Notes under the pieces: model-generated
Told to the model about the DNA's origin: nothing
The model's database searches: none
The model's input: only the letters and a program-made list of their open reading frames with translations
From: Vibrio sp. FE10
GTDB lineage: Bacteria > Pseudomonadota > Gammaproteobacteria > Enterobacterales > Vibrionaceae
NCBI RefSeq assembly: GCF_030297155.1
Contig: NZ_AP028068.1
Location: 620,001-684,000 of the forward strand
Length of the DNA: 64,000 nucleotides
Reading direction: 5' to 3'
Position numbers and translations under genes: made by a program
Shown: in pieces, positions 16,459-25,152 of the stretch
Numbering within the stretch: the stretch's first letter is position 1
How the letters are laid out: the number at the start of each line of letters is the position of its first letter

Positions 16459-16926
16459 TTACAAAATAATGTTCATCAGGAACATCGCACCAAAGGCATT
16501 CAATACCGAAATCGCGATCATCACTGGAATGTAGCGACCTTCTGTACCGATTGGCCCCATGATACGACCCATGTATTGCACCTGAGAGCCCATCAAGTAG
16601 ATAGCTGGCGCCAAGATAGCAATATGAGTTCCGTTCAAGATACCTTGGTCAAACAGCGTAATAACCACACCAACCGCACCACCCATCGACATCCACGCGC
16701 CAATCAATACTGCTGCCGCTTCGCCCGGTAAACCAAATACCGCCATGATAGGTGCAAACACACTGCCCATCAGGTCAAGCGCACCTGTGATTTGTAATGC
16801 TTTGATGATGACGAATGCCATTAGAACATTAGGTACTGTAGAGGTTGTCGCAATGACCCAGCCTTTCTTAGCACCTTCAACGAAAATATCAGTAACCATT
16901 GGTTTCTTTGCTTTAACTTCGCTCAT
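16459..16926 (-). CDS. yjiG: YjiG family membrane protein (SpmB-like)
   Basis: A 155-residue inner-membrane protein of the nucleoside-recognition (Gate) superfamily, matching E. coli YjiG in length. It has about four membrane segments; DIFVEGAKKGWVIATTSTVPNVL (about 13-35) and SMGGAVGVVITLFDQG are family-like. Its start overlaps the YjiH stop in TAATG, so the two are translationally coupled and probably form one transporter-like complex. The substrate is unknown. It is convergent with csrB. Confidence 0.9.
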   Translation of the reverse strand: MSEVKAKKPMVTDIFVEGAKKGWVIATTSTVPNVLMAFVIIKALQITGALDLMGSVFAPIMAVFGLPGEAAAVLIGAWMSMGGAVGVVITLFDQGILNGTHIAILAPAIYLMGSQVQYMGRIMGPIGTEGRYIPVMIAISVLNAFGAMFLMNIIL

Positions 16927-17663
16927 TATGCTACTTCCTCTTCCAGTTTTTGTTCTTTATCTGCTTTTGGTTTGTCTTCTTTGCCTTCAGTAATATTGAG
17001 GTAGATACGGAATAGGTTCGCACCAACAAATTTGAAAACAAACATCACAGCAACCGCTAAACCAATAGACGAAGTCACAGCAAGCGAACCATCCATCGCC
17101 GTCAGCGTGAACAACACCGCACCAGAAGAGAAGAAGTTAACGATAGCTGCACCCGCGGTGAACTGGAACATAGTGAAGACATCGGTTTCACGCTTAGTCA
17201 GGTGCCCTTCATCTTTGAGCTGCCTTGTCATCGCCGCGCCCGCATCGGTACTTTGCAGAGAAGCGATCAGTGCCAAGCCTGAGTTACCCGGAATGCCCAT
17301 CAAAGGACGAAGTAAAGGGGTAAGCAGTTTACGAGCTGCATCTAGCGCGCCGTAATGCTCAAGAACGTTGATCATGCCTAGTGCAAACATCACGGTCGGA
17401 ATAAGTGTCAAAGCAAAAATGAAACCGTCACGAGCACCACTACCACCTTTACCACGTAAAGAAGTAGTTGCTGCTTGAACACCATCGGCTGTCTCACTGA
17501 CATCGTAAGCGACTTGGCCAAACGAACCGTTGAGCGTCGTAAAATCTAATACGCCATACCATTCGTTGGACTGCATTAAGCCTGAAAAAAACACAATCGC
17601 GAAAGCGAGTGCGATGTAACTGCCGATCGTGACTTTACGATCGGTTTTGGTTGGATTAGTCAT
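16926..17663 (-). CDS. yjiH: YjiH family membrane protein (SpmA-like)
   Basis: A 245-residue inner-membrane protein, the partner of YjiG. The Gate-domain signature is at about 130-180: PLMGIPGNSGLALIASLQSTDAGAAMTRQLKDEG. About five or six membrane segments are visible, and the C-terminal tail is strongly charged (EGKEDKPKADKEQKLEEEV). E. coli yjiH-yjiG has the same order. The role is not established; the fold suggests transport of a small solute. AAGGACC precedes the start. Confidence 0.9.
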   Translation of the reverse strand: MTNPTKTDRKVTIGSYIALAFAIVFFSGLMQSNEWYGVLDFTTLNGSFGQVAYDVSETADGVQAATTSLRGKGGSGARDGFIFALTLIPTVMFALGMINVLEHYGALDAARKLLTPLLRPLMGIPGNSGLALIASLQSTDAGAAMTRQLKDEGHLTKRETDVFTMFQFTAGAAIVNFFSSGAVLFTLTAMDGSLAVTSSIGLAVAVMFVFKFVGANLFRIYLNITEGKEDKPKADKEQKLEEEVA

Positions 17664-17961
17664 AAGGACCTCTATACATCTCGTTTATGTGGAACAGAAC
17701 ACGTATAGATAGTGCAAACTAATGAGCAAAAGGTTACTGACCAAAATCAAATAGCGTATCGGTTTGAATAAAAGAACAACAGCAACATATAAAACTGTGA
17801 TTTGGATTGAAAACTAGAAGCTATTGCTAGAAAGTTTAGAATATTTCACATACAAAACTAATCCAAATTCGCCTCAACAACGCAACCGAAAACATACAGA
17901 ATCGCCACACAAATCAAGCATCAAGAAAGAATCACTCACGCAAGCCGATCTCTGATAATCA

Positions 17962-17979
17962 CGTGAGAGATATCTCACA
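17962..17979. promoter_or_regulatory. Second VarA-like box
   Basis: CGTGAGAGATATCTCACA is an 18-bp near-palindrome matching the csrB box at 15936 at most positions. The GTGA and TCAC halves are eight bases apart, not six, so it is not a CRP site. It lies about 50 bp before a TATAAT element reading toward the small gene at 18197 and could also act on yjiH. Confidence 0.55.
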
Positions 17980-17983
17980 AGGG

Positions 17984-18014
17984 TTTATGCGCTCCATTTT
18001 AATTCGATTATAAT
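17984..18014 (+). promoter_or_regulatory. Candidate promoter for the 18197 small gene
   Basis: A perfect -10 TATAAT at 18009-18014 is preceded by a poor -35 (TTTATG, spacing 18-19). A weak -35 is usual for activator-dependent promoters, and the VarA-like box is directly upstream. The predicted leader to the ATG is about 175 nt. Confidence 0.45.
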
Positions 18015-18196
18015 ACAAATACTTAAAAGGTGATTTCGCTTCCAAAGTGCAACCGTTTGCTTCTCGTTGATTAAGTTTTAAGCCGAGCGGAAACGATGAG
18101 CCATTTTATAAAGGATTTGAGCTTAATTCGAAATTCCAGCAAATGGAGGTGCTATAGACTTCGCGCTGCCAATATTGAAGGAGAGCAGTGGTTAAT

Positions 18197-18367
18197 ATGG
18201 AAATGAAAACACTTAAGTATCAAGTAATGGGTAAAGGTATGTGGATCACAGCAACGGTTTCTCGCGCAGTTGCGGACCAACTTGCGATGGAATACCAATC
18301 CTACGGCTGGCCTGTTGAGGTATGTGCTGTAGAGCAAACAATGACGTTCGCTCAAAATGCAGCATAG
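18197..18367 (+). CDS. Small protein of 56 residues, unknown function
   Basis: The reading frame encodes MEMKTLKYQVMGKGMWITAT and ends FAQNAA. It has a plausible compact fold (GWPVEVCAVEQTM), no membrane segment and a single Cys. AAGGAG at 18178-18183 is 13 bases before this ATG and four before an in-frame GTG at 18188, so the true start could be GTG (59 residues). A rho-independent terminator follows at 18386, and a TATAAT promoter with a VarA-like box lies upstream. Together these suggest a real transcription unit. I do not recognise the family. A regulatory RNA that also encodes the peptide is possible. Confidence 0.65.
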   Translation: MEMKTLKYQVMGKGMWITATVSRAVADQLAMEYQSYGWPVEVCAVEQTMTFAQNAA

Positions 18368-18385
18368 TGTTGGCGATTTAGAGGG

Positions 18386-18419
18386 AGCTCTATCGACATA
18401 GTGTTCGATAGGGCTTTTT
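18386..18419 (+). terminator. Terminator after small gene
   Basis: AGCTCTATCGA pairs with TCGATAGGGCT (one G-T pair) around an 8-base loop, followed by TTTTT. Confidence 0.85.
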
Positions 18420-18635
18420 CACTTCATCTCTATTTTCCAATGATTTACGCTTGTCACCATAATCTACGCGTTTCACTTTAGTTTACGGCTTTCGCCCTTA
18501 TCTAAGCTTTCCATCATAGTTTCTGGTATTCAACATAATCTATTGAATTATTAAGATATCTATCACGCTCCACATGGTTATTTAGGTCTACGCTTTTACC
18601 CGTGTTAATGACTTATTAACTTCGGAGCGTAATCC

Positions 18636-20075
18636 ATGCTAGGTATCCAGCTTTCAGTTGTTCTCTCTTTCTTGTTTTTTTCTACTGTGGCGGGCGCTGC
18701 TACTGCTCAGTTGGGAGAACCTCTCAAGCTCACCAATTCATTTGTTGGATATCTATCCCTCACCATTTTCGTTGTCGCCTACATCGTCGTGATGATGGAA
18801 GAATACCTAAAGCTCCGAAAATCCAAGCCGGTTTTACTTGCTGCTGGTCTCATTTGGATCATCATCGGCTTCACCTACCAAGAATACAACCTCACTGAGG
18901 TAGCGAAACAAGCACTCGAACACAACCTACTCGAATACGCTGAATTACTGCTTTTCCTATTGGTCGCGATGACGTACATCAGCGCTATGGAAGAAAGAAG
19001 ACTATTTGATGCGCTTCAAGCTTGGATGGTAGGTAAAGGCTTTAACTTCCGATCTCTTTTTTGGTTAACCGGTATTCTGGCCTTCTTTATCTCGCCGATC
19101 GCCGACAACCTCACCACCGCTTTATTAATGTGTGCCGTGGTTCTCAAGGTAGCAGGCTCCAATCCAAAATTCGTAAACCTTGCCTGTGTGAATATAGTGA
19201 TTGCGGCCAATGCTGGCGGCGCATTCAGTCCATTCGGGGACATCACAACGCTGATGGTATGGCAGGCAGGCTACGTCAGTTTTAGCGAGTTTCTTCCCCT
19301 ATTTATCCCCTCAGTCATGAACTACGTTGTTCCAGCCTTGATCATGTCTTACTTTGTTCCGACATCTCAACCCGATACGGTTCACCAACATATCGAGCTA
19401 AAACGTGGGGCGAGAAGGATCGTATTTTTGTTCATCATGACGATTGCCACAGCGGTTGCTTTCCACGCCGTGATTCACTTCCCTCCGGTGATGGGCATGA
19501 TGATGGGGCTCGCCTATCTGCAGTTCTTTGGATACTACTTACGTAAGACCTTGCCCAATTCACTCGCTAAGAAAAAAGCGGTGGCGATTGCTAATAACGA
19601 CGAGGGGGCACTTAAGCGATTAGGCTCGGTGGTGCCATTTGATGTATTTCGAAGAGTGTCGCATGCCGAATGGGACACGTTATTGTTCTTCTACGGGGTT
19701 GTAATGTGTGTGGGTGGTTTAAGTCTGCTTGGGTATTTGGAACTCGCTTCTGGGGTGATGTACAGCCAATGGGATCCAATTTGGGCCAACATCATGGTGG
19801 GGATCTTGTCTGCGATTGTCGATAACATTCCTGTTATGTTTGCGGTGTTATCAATGGAGCCTCAAATGTCGATAGGTAACTGGTTGTTAATTACCTTAAC
19901 GGCAGGTGTGGGCGGTAGCTTATTGTCGATTGGTAGCGCAGCGGGCGTGGCATTAATGGGGGCGGCACACGGCAAATACACCTTCTTTGGTCACCTAAAA
20001 TGGATGCCAGTGATCATGATTGGTTACGTTGTGAGTATTGCGGCACACCTTTGGTTGAACGGTGATCTTTTTTAA
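18636..20075 (+). CDS. nhaD: Na+/H+ antiporter NhaD
   Basis: A 479-residue inner-membrane sodium:proton antiporter of the NhaD/ArsB-like ion transporter superfamily, first described in Vibrio. The N-terminus looks like a cleavable signal (ending VAGAATAQ). Conserved blocks include ISPIADNLTTALLMCAVVLKVAG (about 152-174), NAGGAFSPFGDITTLMVWQAG (about 191-211) and SAIVDNIPVMFAVLSMEP. It exports Na+ at alkaline pH in exchange for H+. The start sits after CGGAGCG. It is monocistronic, behind a 215-bp upstream region with no clear operator. Confidence 0.95.
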   Translation: MLGIQLSVVLSFLFFSTVAGAATAQLGEPLKLTNSFVGYLSLTIFVVAYIVVMMEEYLKLRKSKPVLLAAGLIWIIIGFTYQEYNLTEVAKQALEHNLLEYAELLLFLLVAMTYISAMEERRLFDALQAWMVGKGFNFRSLFWLTGILAFFISPIADNLTTALLMCAVVLKVAGSNPKFVNLACVNIVIAANAGGAFSPFGDITTLMVWQAGYVSFSEFLPLFIPSVMNYVVPALIMSYFVPTSQPDTVHQHIELKRGARRIVFLFIMTIATAVAFHAVIHFPPVMGMMMGLAYLQFFGYYLRKTLPNSLAKKKAVAIANNDEGALKRLGSVVPFDVFRRVSHAEWDTLLFFYGVVMCVGGLSLLGYLELASGVMYSQWDPIWANIMVGILSAIVDNIPVMFAVLSMEPQMSIGNWLLITLTAGVGGSLLSIGSAAGVALMGAAHGKYTFFGHLKWMPVIMIGYVVSIAAHLWLNGDLF

Positions 20076-20131
20076 GAAAAGTCTGTTTAAGGAGAGTTTG
20101 TTTAAAGAAAGTAACTAGTTAAGGTAAGTAT

Positions 20132-20518
20132 CTAGAAGGCCGTATCATCCCGCGGCTTCTCAACTCGTGTCCAGATATTGCTTAACTGCATGGCTGGAAA
20201 CTGATTGCACGTGAGCATCGCACCTTCTTGATGGATTCGCATGACTAACCCTGGCCCCTTACGACTATTGCCTGAATTAAGCTCAATGCTGATCAAGTCA
20301 TCTTCGACATGATAACTGCGGGTAACACTGTTGTTTACCGATTGATAAATGACTTGTCCCGACTCAAATTCGAGATAACTGTCATTGTCCGCGTTCTCGT
20401 ACATGCCACTGAATAAAACAAGCCGTGGGACTTCGAAGGGACGTGTGGTATCGGTTAAGCAACCCGTCAACAATAGTGCGCTGCTGCAACCGATTATCAG
20501 AGAATGATGGCGATTCAT
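20132..20518 (-). CDS. Small outer-membrane or periplasmic lipoprotein, unknown
   Basis: A 128-residue lipoprotein: the signal peptide MNRHHSLIIGCSSALLLTGC ends in lipobox LLTGC with Cys20 as the lipidated residue. The residue after it is Leu, not Asp, so outer-membrane sorting is expected. The mature part looks like a small beta-sheet domain (SGMYENADNDSYLEFESGQVIYQS). I know no function. It is convergent with nhaD and separate from the ogt operon upstream. Confidence 0.8.
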   Translation of the reverse strand: MNRHHSLIIGCSSALLLTGCLTDTTRPFEVPRLVLFSGMYENADNDSYLEFESGQVIYQSVNNSVTRSYHVEDDLISIELNSGNSRKGPGLVMRIHQEGAMLTCNQFPAMQLSNIWTRVEKPRDDTAF

Positions 20519-20677
20519 TTGGGCATCCTTGCCTAGAGAGCATGGTTAAAGGATATGCAACCAAATAAGTATTTTCCAGAAAGCGGCCGTTTTATTGCAA
20601 AGTCACACTTTAAGAACCGTTAACGTTGACCAGCCATTAATACGTAATCATCAACAAACATTCCGACAAAAGACTCT

Positions 20678-21160
20678 TTAATCTTCTTCTCTTCCCTCAA
20701 TAACCAACAAGCGTTGTTTGCGTTCTACGCCGCCCGCATATCCAGTCAATTTGCCATTTTTACCAATAACTCGATGGCACGGCACAATCACTGATACCGG
20801 ATTTTTACCATTGGCTAAACCAACGGCACGAACGGCCTTTGGATTACCAATCGCGTCCGCCAATTGCGCATAGCTCCATGTTTCTCCATAAGGAATCGTC
20901 ATGAGCGCTTGCCAAACCGAGTGCTGAAATGGCGTGCCCTTTGCGGCGATCGGCACAGAAAATTGGATAGCCTCACCAGAAAAATAGCGATTGAGCTGGT
21001 CGGCAACCAATTCAAAGATCGGAAAGCTATCATCTCGAACACCTAATTCATCAGGCTTGGTGGTATATATTTCAAACCAAAGACCTAGCAACCCTTCATC
21101 GTTCGCCTGTAAAGTCACCGTGCCCAATGGGCTCTCATAATAAGTAAAACGGTTAGCCAT
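20678..21160 (-). CDS. ogt: Methylated-DNA--protein-cysteine methyltransferase
   Basis: A 160-residue suicide repair protein that takes the methyl group from O6-methylguanine onto its own Cys. The active site is IVPCHRVIGKNG and the helix-turn-helix region is FQHSVWQALMTIPYGETWSYAQLADAIGNP. The start at 21160 (MANRFTYYES) has AGGAG six bases upstream; a longer frame upstream overlaps the preceding gene and lacks a good site. It is 25 bp downstream of the Ada-AlkA gene, forming an alkylation-repair operon. Confidence 0.95.
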   Translation of the reverse strand: MANRFTYYESPLGTVTLQANDEGLLGLWFEIYTTKPDELGVRDDSFPIFELVADQLNRYFSGEAIQFSVPIAAKGTPFQHSVWQALMTIPYGETWSYAQLADAIGNPKAVRAVGLANGKNPVSVIVPCHRVIGKNGKLTGYAGGVERKQRLLVIEGREED

Positions 21161-21185
21161 GATATCTCCTAGCTTAGTATTCCGA

Positions 21186-22562
21186 TTAAGATTGATTCCA
21201 ACAATGGAACGTTGCGTAGCTTCCCCAAGGTGAAACGCTCTCCGCATTAATGGCAGGGCGATGCTCAATGAACTTCTTCACCACCAAATCACCAACCAAT
21301 AAGTGGTTAGGCTCGCTTAACCCTCGAAGCAGCGCATATTGAATCGTCCAAGGTCCAATGCCCTTTAGGTCAATCCACTTAGAAGGATGCTCTGATTCGT
21401 TATCGACCATGTACTCAGCAAAACGCTTCAAGGTTTCCTTTCGGCTTCCCGGCATTCTTAAAAAACTCACATCAGCATCGGCTATTTGCTTGGGTGTCGG
21501 AAAGTAAGTTTTCTCATCTGAACCAGAAAGCTCTCTTACCAACAAGTTAAGCTGGCCAATCGCCGCCGTTACAGAGACTTGCTGCCCGAGAATCGCTCTG
21601 ACTCCAGCCTCCCAAGCACTCCACACACCCGGAATGCGAATGCCGCTTTTAGCGACCAAGTTAGGGTCAATGGTGGTAAAGAAAGCTTCAACCTTGCTGA
21701 TGTCGACATCAAGGTCGAACATCCGTCGAATATTAGCGATCAAGCTTCTTAATTGGCTCATATCATCTAACTCAAACTCAATATCTAGGCAGTTTTCTTT
21801 GACTAAAGTGGCCTTGAACCAGCCTTTTGAACCGTTCACGTTCACTGTGCGCTGGTAATAGTCTTCACCCACCTCTTCTAAGCCTTCAATCATTCGTCGT
21901 CGATAAAAACCCAACAAATGACTCCAATCCAACGGGCCATGAAAACTTAACTGGATATGATTACTTAGGTTGTTATTTGGCTTAGCTCTTCGGATTTGGC
22001 TTGGCGAAAGCTGCAATTCTTTTTGGAAAGCATCATTGAAGCGGCGCGTGCTGTTAAACCCACTCGCAAAACCCACATCGGTAATACTCATGCTGCTGGT
22101 ATGCAGTAACTGCTTGGCAAACATCAATTGGCTATAAAGACTATATTGCTTCGGTGACACCCCGATGTAATTGTCGAATAGGGTTCGTAGATAACGATCT
22201 GAAATGCCTAATCGAGTAGCAAGGTCGACAATCGATCCTGAATTCAGTGCGCCATTATCGATTAACTGCAAAGCTCGCAGAAAGGTAGTCTCAACCCCTT
22301 TCCATGCTGGAGAGAAAGGTGCGCTGTCTGGGCGACAACGTAAGCAAGGACGATAACCCGCTTTCAAAGCCTGAGCTTGATGAGAAAAATATTCGACATT
22401 TTCTTCTTTGGGTGGGCTTGCTGGGCAAATAGGTCGACAAAAAATGCCCGTGGTTTTCACCGCAGTAAAAAACATCCCATCAAAACGAGCGTCTCGTGCA
22501 TAACGAGCTAGATGGCACTGTTCACTCGTTAATGTACTGTTGTGATGAATGTTTTTCGACAT
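21186..22562 (-). CDS. Ada-AlkA fusion: methyl-sensing regulator and 3-methyladenine glycosylase
   Basis: A 458-residue fusion joining sensing and repair of alkylated DNA. Residues about 10-80 form the Ada N-terminal domain with zinc Cys42, Cys46, Cys73 and Cys76; Cys42 in TTGIFCRP aligns with the phosphotriester acceptor Cys38 of E. coli Ada. Residues about 90-195 are an AraC-type helix-turn-helix. Residues about 205-290 match AlkA_N. The HhH-GPD glycosylase follows with LKGIGPWTIQYALLRGL and the catalytic Asp in LLVGDLVVKK. It lacks Ada's C-terminal methyltransferase; the adjacent ogt supplies that activity. It is probably autoregulated when methylated. Confidence 0.93.
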   Translation of the reverse strand: MSKNIHHNSTLTSEQCHLARYARDARFDGMFFTAVKTTGIFCRPICPASPPKEENVEYFSHQAQALKAGYRPCLRCRPDSAPFSPAWKGVETTFLRALQLIDNGALNSGSIVDLATRLGISDRYLRTLFDNYIGVSPKQYSLYSQLMFAKQLLHTSSMSITDVGFASGFNSTRRFNDAFQKELQLSPSQIRRAKPNNNLSNHIQLSFHGPLDWSHLLGFYRRRMIEGLEEVGEDYYQRTVNVNGSKGWFKATLVKENCLDIEFELDDMSQLRSLIANIRRMFDLDVDISKVEAFFTTIDPNLVAKSGIRIPGVWSAWEAGVRAILGQQVSVTAAIGQLNLLVRELSGSDEKTYFPTPKQIADADVSFLRMPGSRKETLKRFAEYMVDNESEHPSKWIDLKGIGPWTIQYALLRGLSEPNHLLVGDLVVKKFIEHRPAINAESVSPWGSYATFHCWNQS

Positions 22563-22796
22563 GTTGTGCTCTTCCCTTTGCTCATAACCTTCACTCTGAT
22601 AACTAAAAGTTTACCGTGAACTTCCATTGTCGCTAGCCATTTTCGGAAGCGAAGGTCAGATAAATCACAAAAAAGGTTTTAATTTTATTCAATTCGACTA
22701 AATTTAACCTAGAGAAGGTACTCTTCTCACAACGTCAACGATAGGTACTTAGCACGCCAAGATGCAGAGACCTATTGAATAATAAGGAAAAAGGCT

Positions 22797-23000
22797 ATGG
22801 TTTTACACACGTGTCGTATTGTTTTATCAAATCAACAAGTTCTCACCAGTCAATCGGTCGAACAATCTCTCAGCTTTCTTGAAGATAAAGCGAGCAACGG
22901 GATTTCTAAGATTGAAATAGACGCAACCGATGGACATCAGATCCATTCCTATCTATATCACTCTCTTGAAGAGTCCATTGAGAACTTAATGAACCTATAG
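22797..23000 (+). CDS. Small hypothetical protein, 67 residues
   Basis: A soluble acidic protein with AAGGAAAAAGG ahead of the ATG and a very strong terminator downstream (23066), so I take it as a real gene. The sequence alternates beta and helix (TCRIVLSNQQVL, KIEIDATDGHQIHSYLYHSLEES). It contains no known motif. It is divergent from the Ada-AlkA gene. Confidence 0.7.
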   Translation: MVLHTCRIVLSNQQVLTSQSVEQSLSFLEDKASNGISKIEIDATDGHQIHSYLYHSLEESIENLMNL

Positions 23001-23065
23001 CTTGTTGAAAGCATAACGCTTTAAAATAGCTTACGGATAACAGGCTTAAACTGGTTTAAAAACAA

Positions 23066-23106
23066 AAATGGCTCCCGACTATATAGATAGTTGGGAGCCA
23101 TTTTTT
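23066..23106 (+). terminator. Strong terminator, possibly bidirectional
   Basis: A 17-bp stem with one G-T pair (23066-23082 with 23087-23103) is followed by a T-run. It separates the small gene from the convergent hdfR. Confidence 0.9.
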
Positions 23107-23152
23107 ATCGAATCAACTTTTTATTTCATCAACATACTGACAACGAATACCG

Positions 23153-24043
23153 CTACTCAGGTGCCTGTTCAGCGGCTTGTTGTAACGTGTAAGCGGTAGA
23201 TGGGTCAATCTCATTAACCAACTTCTCAACCTGCATGATAGCGTCAACTGAGGTGCTGCTTTTACGGTAGCTTAAGTAGATAGGACGATACCAATCCTCG
23301 ACCCCTTTCACCTTGTGCAGCTGACCAGAGTCGATAAAAGGCTCAACCATCGAAACAGGTAAATAAGCACTGCCCCCTTTCTCTAAGATAAAGTCTAAAG
23401 CGATACGAGCTGTTGAGGTACGTAGATACGGCGCAGGCACTTTCGGGTGGCGCTCGGCGTGTTCAGAACCAAAACGTGTTCCCCAGTCGACATAAACGTA
23501 TTTATGTTGGAATACAGATTCCAAGTCATCTTGCTGGGTTGATACCAACACCAAAACCAAGTCAGCGACTTTTTTACAGTTCAGTTCTTCCGCTTTGATC
23601 TGATCGAAAGCAAAAGCCATGTCTAAGGTTCGTTCTAGCAAATTACGGTTGAGTTGCTCGCGCCCCATCACCTCTGCCATGAAGCCGTAGCCGCCGAAAG
23701 AATCGGTCACCACACTCAAACAGTTTTGCAGATACGCATCCCAAATATTGGGAGTGCCGCCCAGTGTTAACTGCAAGGCTTTGCCACTCTCTAACGACAG
23801 CTCAAATTTGGCCTGTTGTAGGGTAGACACCATCACTTCCGCATAACCGATCAAACGTTCACCGGAAGAGGTGAGCTTGATGTTATTGCGGTCACGAATG
23901 AAGAGCTGAGTATCAAAATAGCCTTCAAGCTGTTTGATTCGCGCACTCACCGCCGCTTGCGTTAAATACAAGTTTTCAGCTGCACGCCCAAAATGGCGCA
24001 CCCTTGCAACCTCAAGAAAGGTTCTAAATACTTTCACATCCAT
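23153..24043 (-). CDS. hdfR: LysR family regulator HdfR
   Basis: A 296-residue LysR-type regulator. The helix-turn-helix (MDVKVFRTFLEVARVRHFGRAAENLYLTQAAVSARIKQLE, split here only for description) closely follows E. coli HdfR, and RDRNNIKLTSSGERLIGYAE matches as well. E. coli HdfR affects flhDC and glutamate synthase genes. The divergent neighbour is maoP, the same pairing as in E. coli, which strengthens the call. The start at 24043 (third Met codon region, MDVKVF) has GAG nine bases upstream; a Met at 24052 is the alternative. Confidence 0.88.
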   Translation of the reverse strand: MDVKVFRTFLEVARVRHFGRAAENLYLTQAAVSARIKQLEGYFDTQLFIRDRNNIKLTSSGERLIGYAEVMVSTLQQAKFELSLESGKALQLTLGGTPNIWDAYLQNCLSVVTDSFGGYGFMAEVMGREQLNRNLLERTLDMAFAFDQIKAEELNCKKVADLVLVLVSTQQDDLESVFQHKYVYVDWGTRFGSEHAERHPKVPAPYLRTSTARIALDFILEKGGSAYLPVSMVEPFIDSGQLHKVKGVEDWYRPIYLSYRKSSTSVDAIMQVEKLVNEIDPSTAYTLQQAAEQAPE

Positions 24044-24197
24044 CAAATACATCTCTGTAATAAATCTGCTAACTAGCCGATCTAGGATTGTTTATCGTAA
24101 AGGCAAAAACGTTTTGTTTCCTATTTTAGCCTTTTAACAATATTTTCGCGTGAGCAACAAACACTAATTTCTATCTAACCACATTATTGAGGCTGAT

Positions 24198-24551
24198 ATG
24201 TCTGAGACCGAATTCCGACACGGAAAAAAACGTTTTTATGACACCATTAAATTCCCACGAGGGTTCGCTAAATCAGGTAATTTTACTCTGTCAGAAGAGG
24301 AAATCCTAACCTTGTTTGGTGACACTATGCTTGCACTTGAGACTGGTGAACTAACGCCAATCAATGCAGAAGAAAAACACTTCATCAAAGTGTTGTCTCA
24401 CCCTCATAAGGCAAAGTCCAAGTTAGACCTTGTTTGGTTGAAGTACATTCAACTAGCTCGTGGACGCCGTCGCTTTCATACCCTAAACGGCTGCAAACGC
24501 GGTGAAGTGCCAAGGGAAGAATACGAAAGCGAGTTAGTGTTAGAAGATTAG
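24198..24551 (+). CDS. maoP: MaoP (DUF413), Ori macrodomain protein
   Basis: A 117-residue protein matching E. coli MaoP/YifE: RHGKKRFYDTIKFPRGFAKSG (about 7-27), LTPINAEEKHFI and RGRRRFHTLNG. In E. coli MaoP, with the maoS site, organises the Ori macrodomain of the chromosome. The hdfR-maoP divergent pair is conserved here. The intergenic region (24053-24197) is where a maoS-like site might be sought; I could not identify one by eye. A terminator lies seven bases past the stop. Confidence 0.92.
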   Translation: MSETEFRHGKKRFYDTIKFPRGFAKSGNFTLSEEEILTLFGDTMLALETGELTPINAEEKHFIKVLSHPHKAKSKLDLVWLKYIQLARGRRRFHTLNGCKRGEVPREEYESELVLED

Positions 24552-24557
24552 TAAAAT

Positions 24558-24595
24558 AGCTCAAAGTGATACATCATCGCTTTGGGCTTTTTTTT
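24558..24595 (+). terminator. maoP terminator
   Basis: AGCTCAAAGTGAT pairs with ATCGCTTTGGGCT around a 5-base loop, followed by a run of T. Confidence 0.9.
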
Positions 24596-25088
24596 GCTGC
24601 AAACACACTTTACTTCGCCAGTTATAAGTCTAGCTAAAGTACACCTTTTTACCAATATGTATATAAAATTCATAACGATAGAATGTACGGCAATGACTAA
24701 AATGTGATTGCCTTGCTCTGCATCGACTCGCTGACACCGCTTCACGTAATATTAATAGCTTAAGCCATCTCATCCTCTTTCCCTTCAGCTACACTTATTT
24801 AGCTCTAAATGCACAGCCGAACCAGAACCACCTAAACATAACGCCCTTTCGATAAACATCTCGTGATAACTCCAGTTCTCGACGCGTATAAGAGAACGCA
24901 AACCAGCAGGTTAGATTGTTGTTTTCAGCGGCTGTATTGGATTGACCTTAGGGTATATGACAAACGTATTAATCTTGTTTAACGACACCAAATATCCATA
25001 CAAAAAATGTGCAATTTTGAGAGTTATAGTCACAGATATCATTAAAAAAGTAAAAACTTGACCTAAAACAATAGCGGAAGTGGATAAC
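24596..25088. other. Long region upstream of nagB
   Basis: About 490 bp without a supported gene. It is A/T-rich near nagB and contains TTGACC at 25058-25063. I found no repeat, tRNA or small ORF with a ribosome-binding site. Its length suggests distal regulatory sites for nagB. Confidence 0.5.
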
Positions 25089-25109
25089 TTATTTTATAAT
25101 GCGAATTAA
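25089..25109. promoter_or_regulatory. NagC-like operator at nagB promoter
   Basis: TTATTTTATAATGCGAATTAA has the A/T-rich half-sites and GCGAATTAA arm of NagC operators. It includes a -10-like TATAAT (25095-25100) and ends 43 bp before the nagB ATG. Repression relieved by N-acetylglucosamine 6-phosphate is expected. Confidence 0.6.
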
Positions 25110-25152
25110 TGTTTCAGAACACTATAAAATTTAATTTCTAGGGGCAAAATCA

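Noticed and set aside
17962..17979. CRP site reading of the second palindrome
   Set aside because: GTGA and TCAC are eight bases apart, not six; the match to the csrB VarA box is better.
17990..18200. A second CsrB-type RNA downstream of the VarA-like box
   Set aside because: Only about five GGA words occur and they are not in regular hairpin loops, far fewer than in the 16114 RNA.
18152..18355. 67-codon minus-strand frame over the small gene at 18197
   Set aside because: No ribosome-binding site; promoter, AAGGAG and terminator all support the plus strand.
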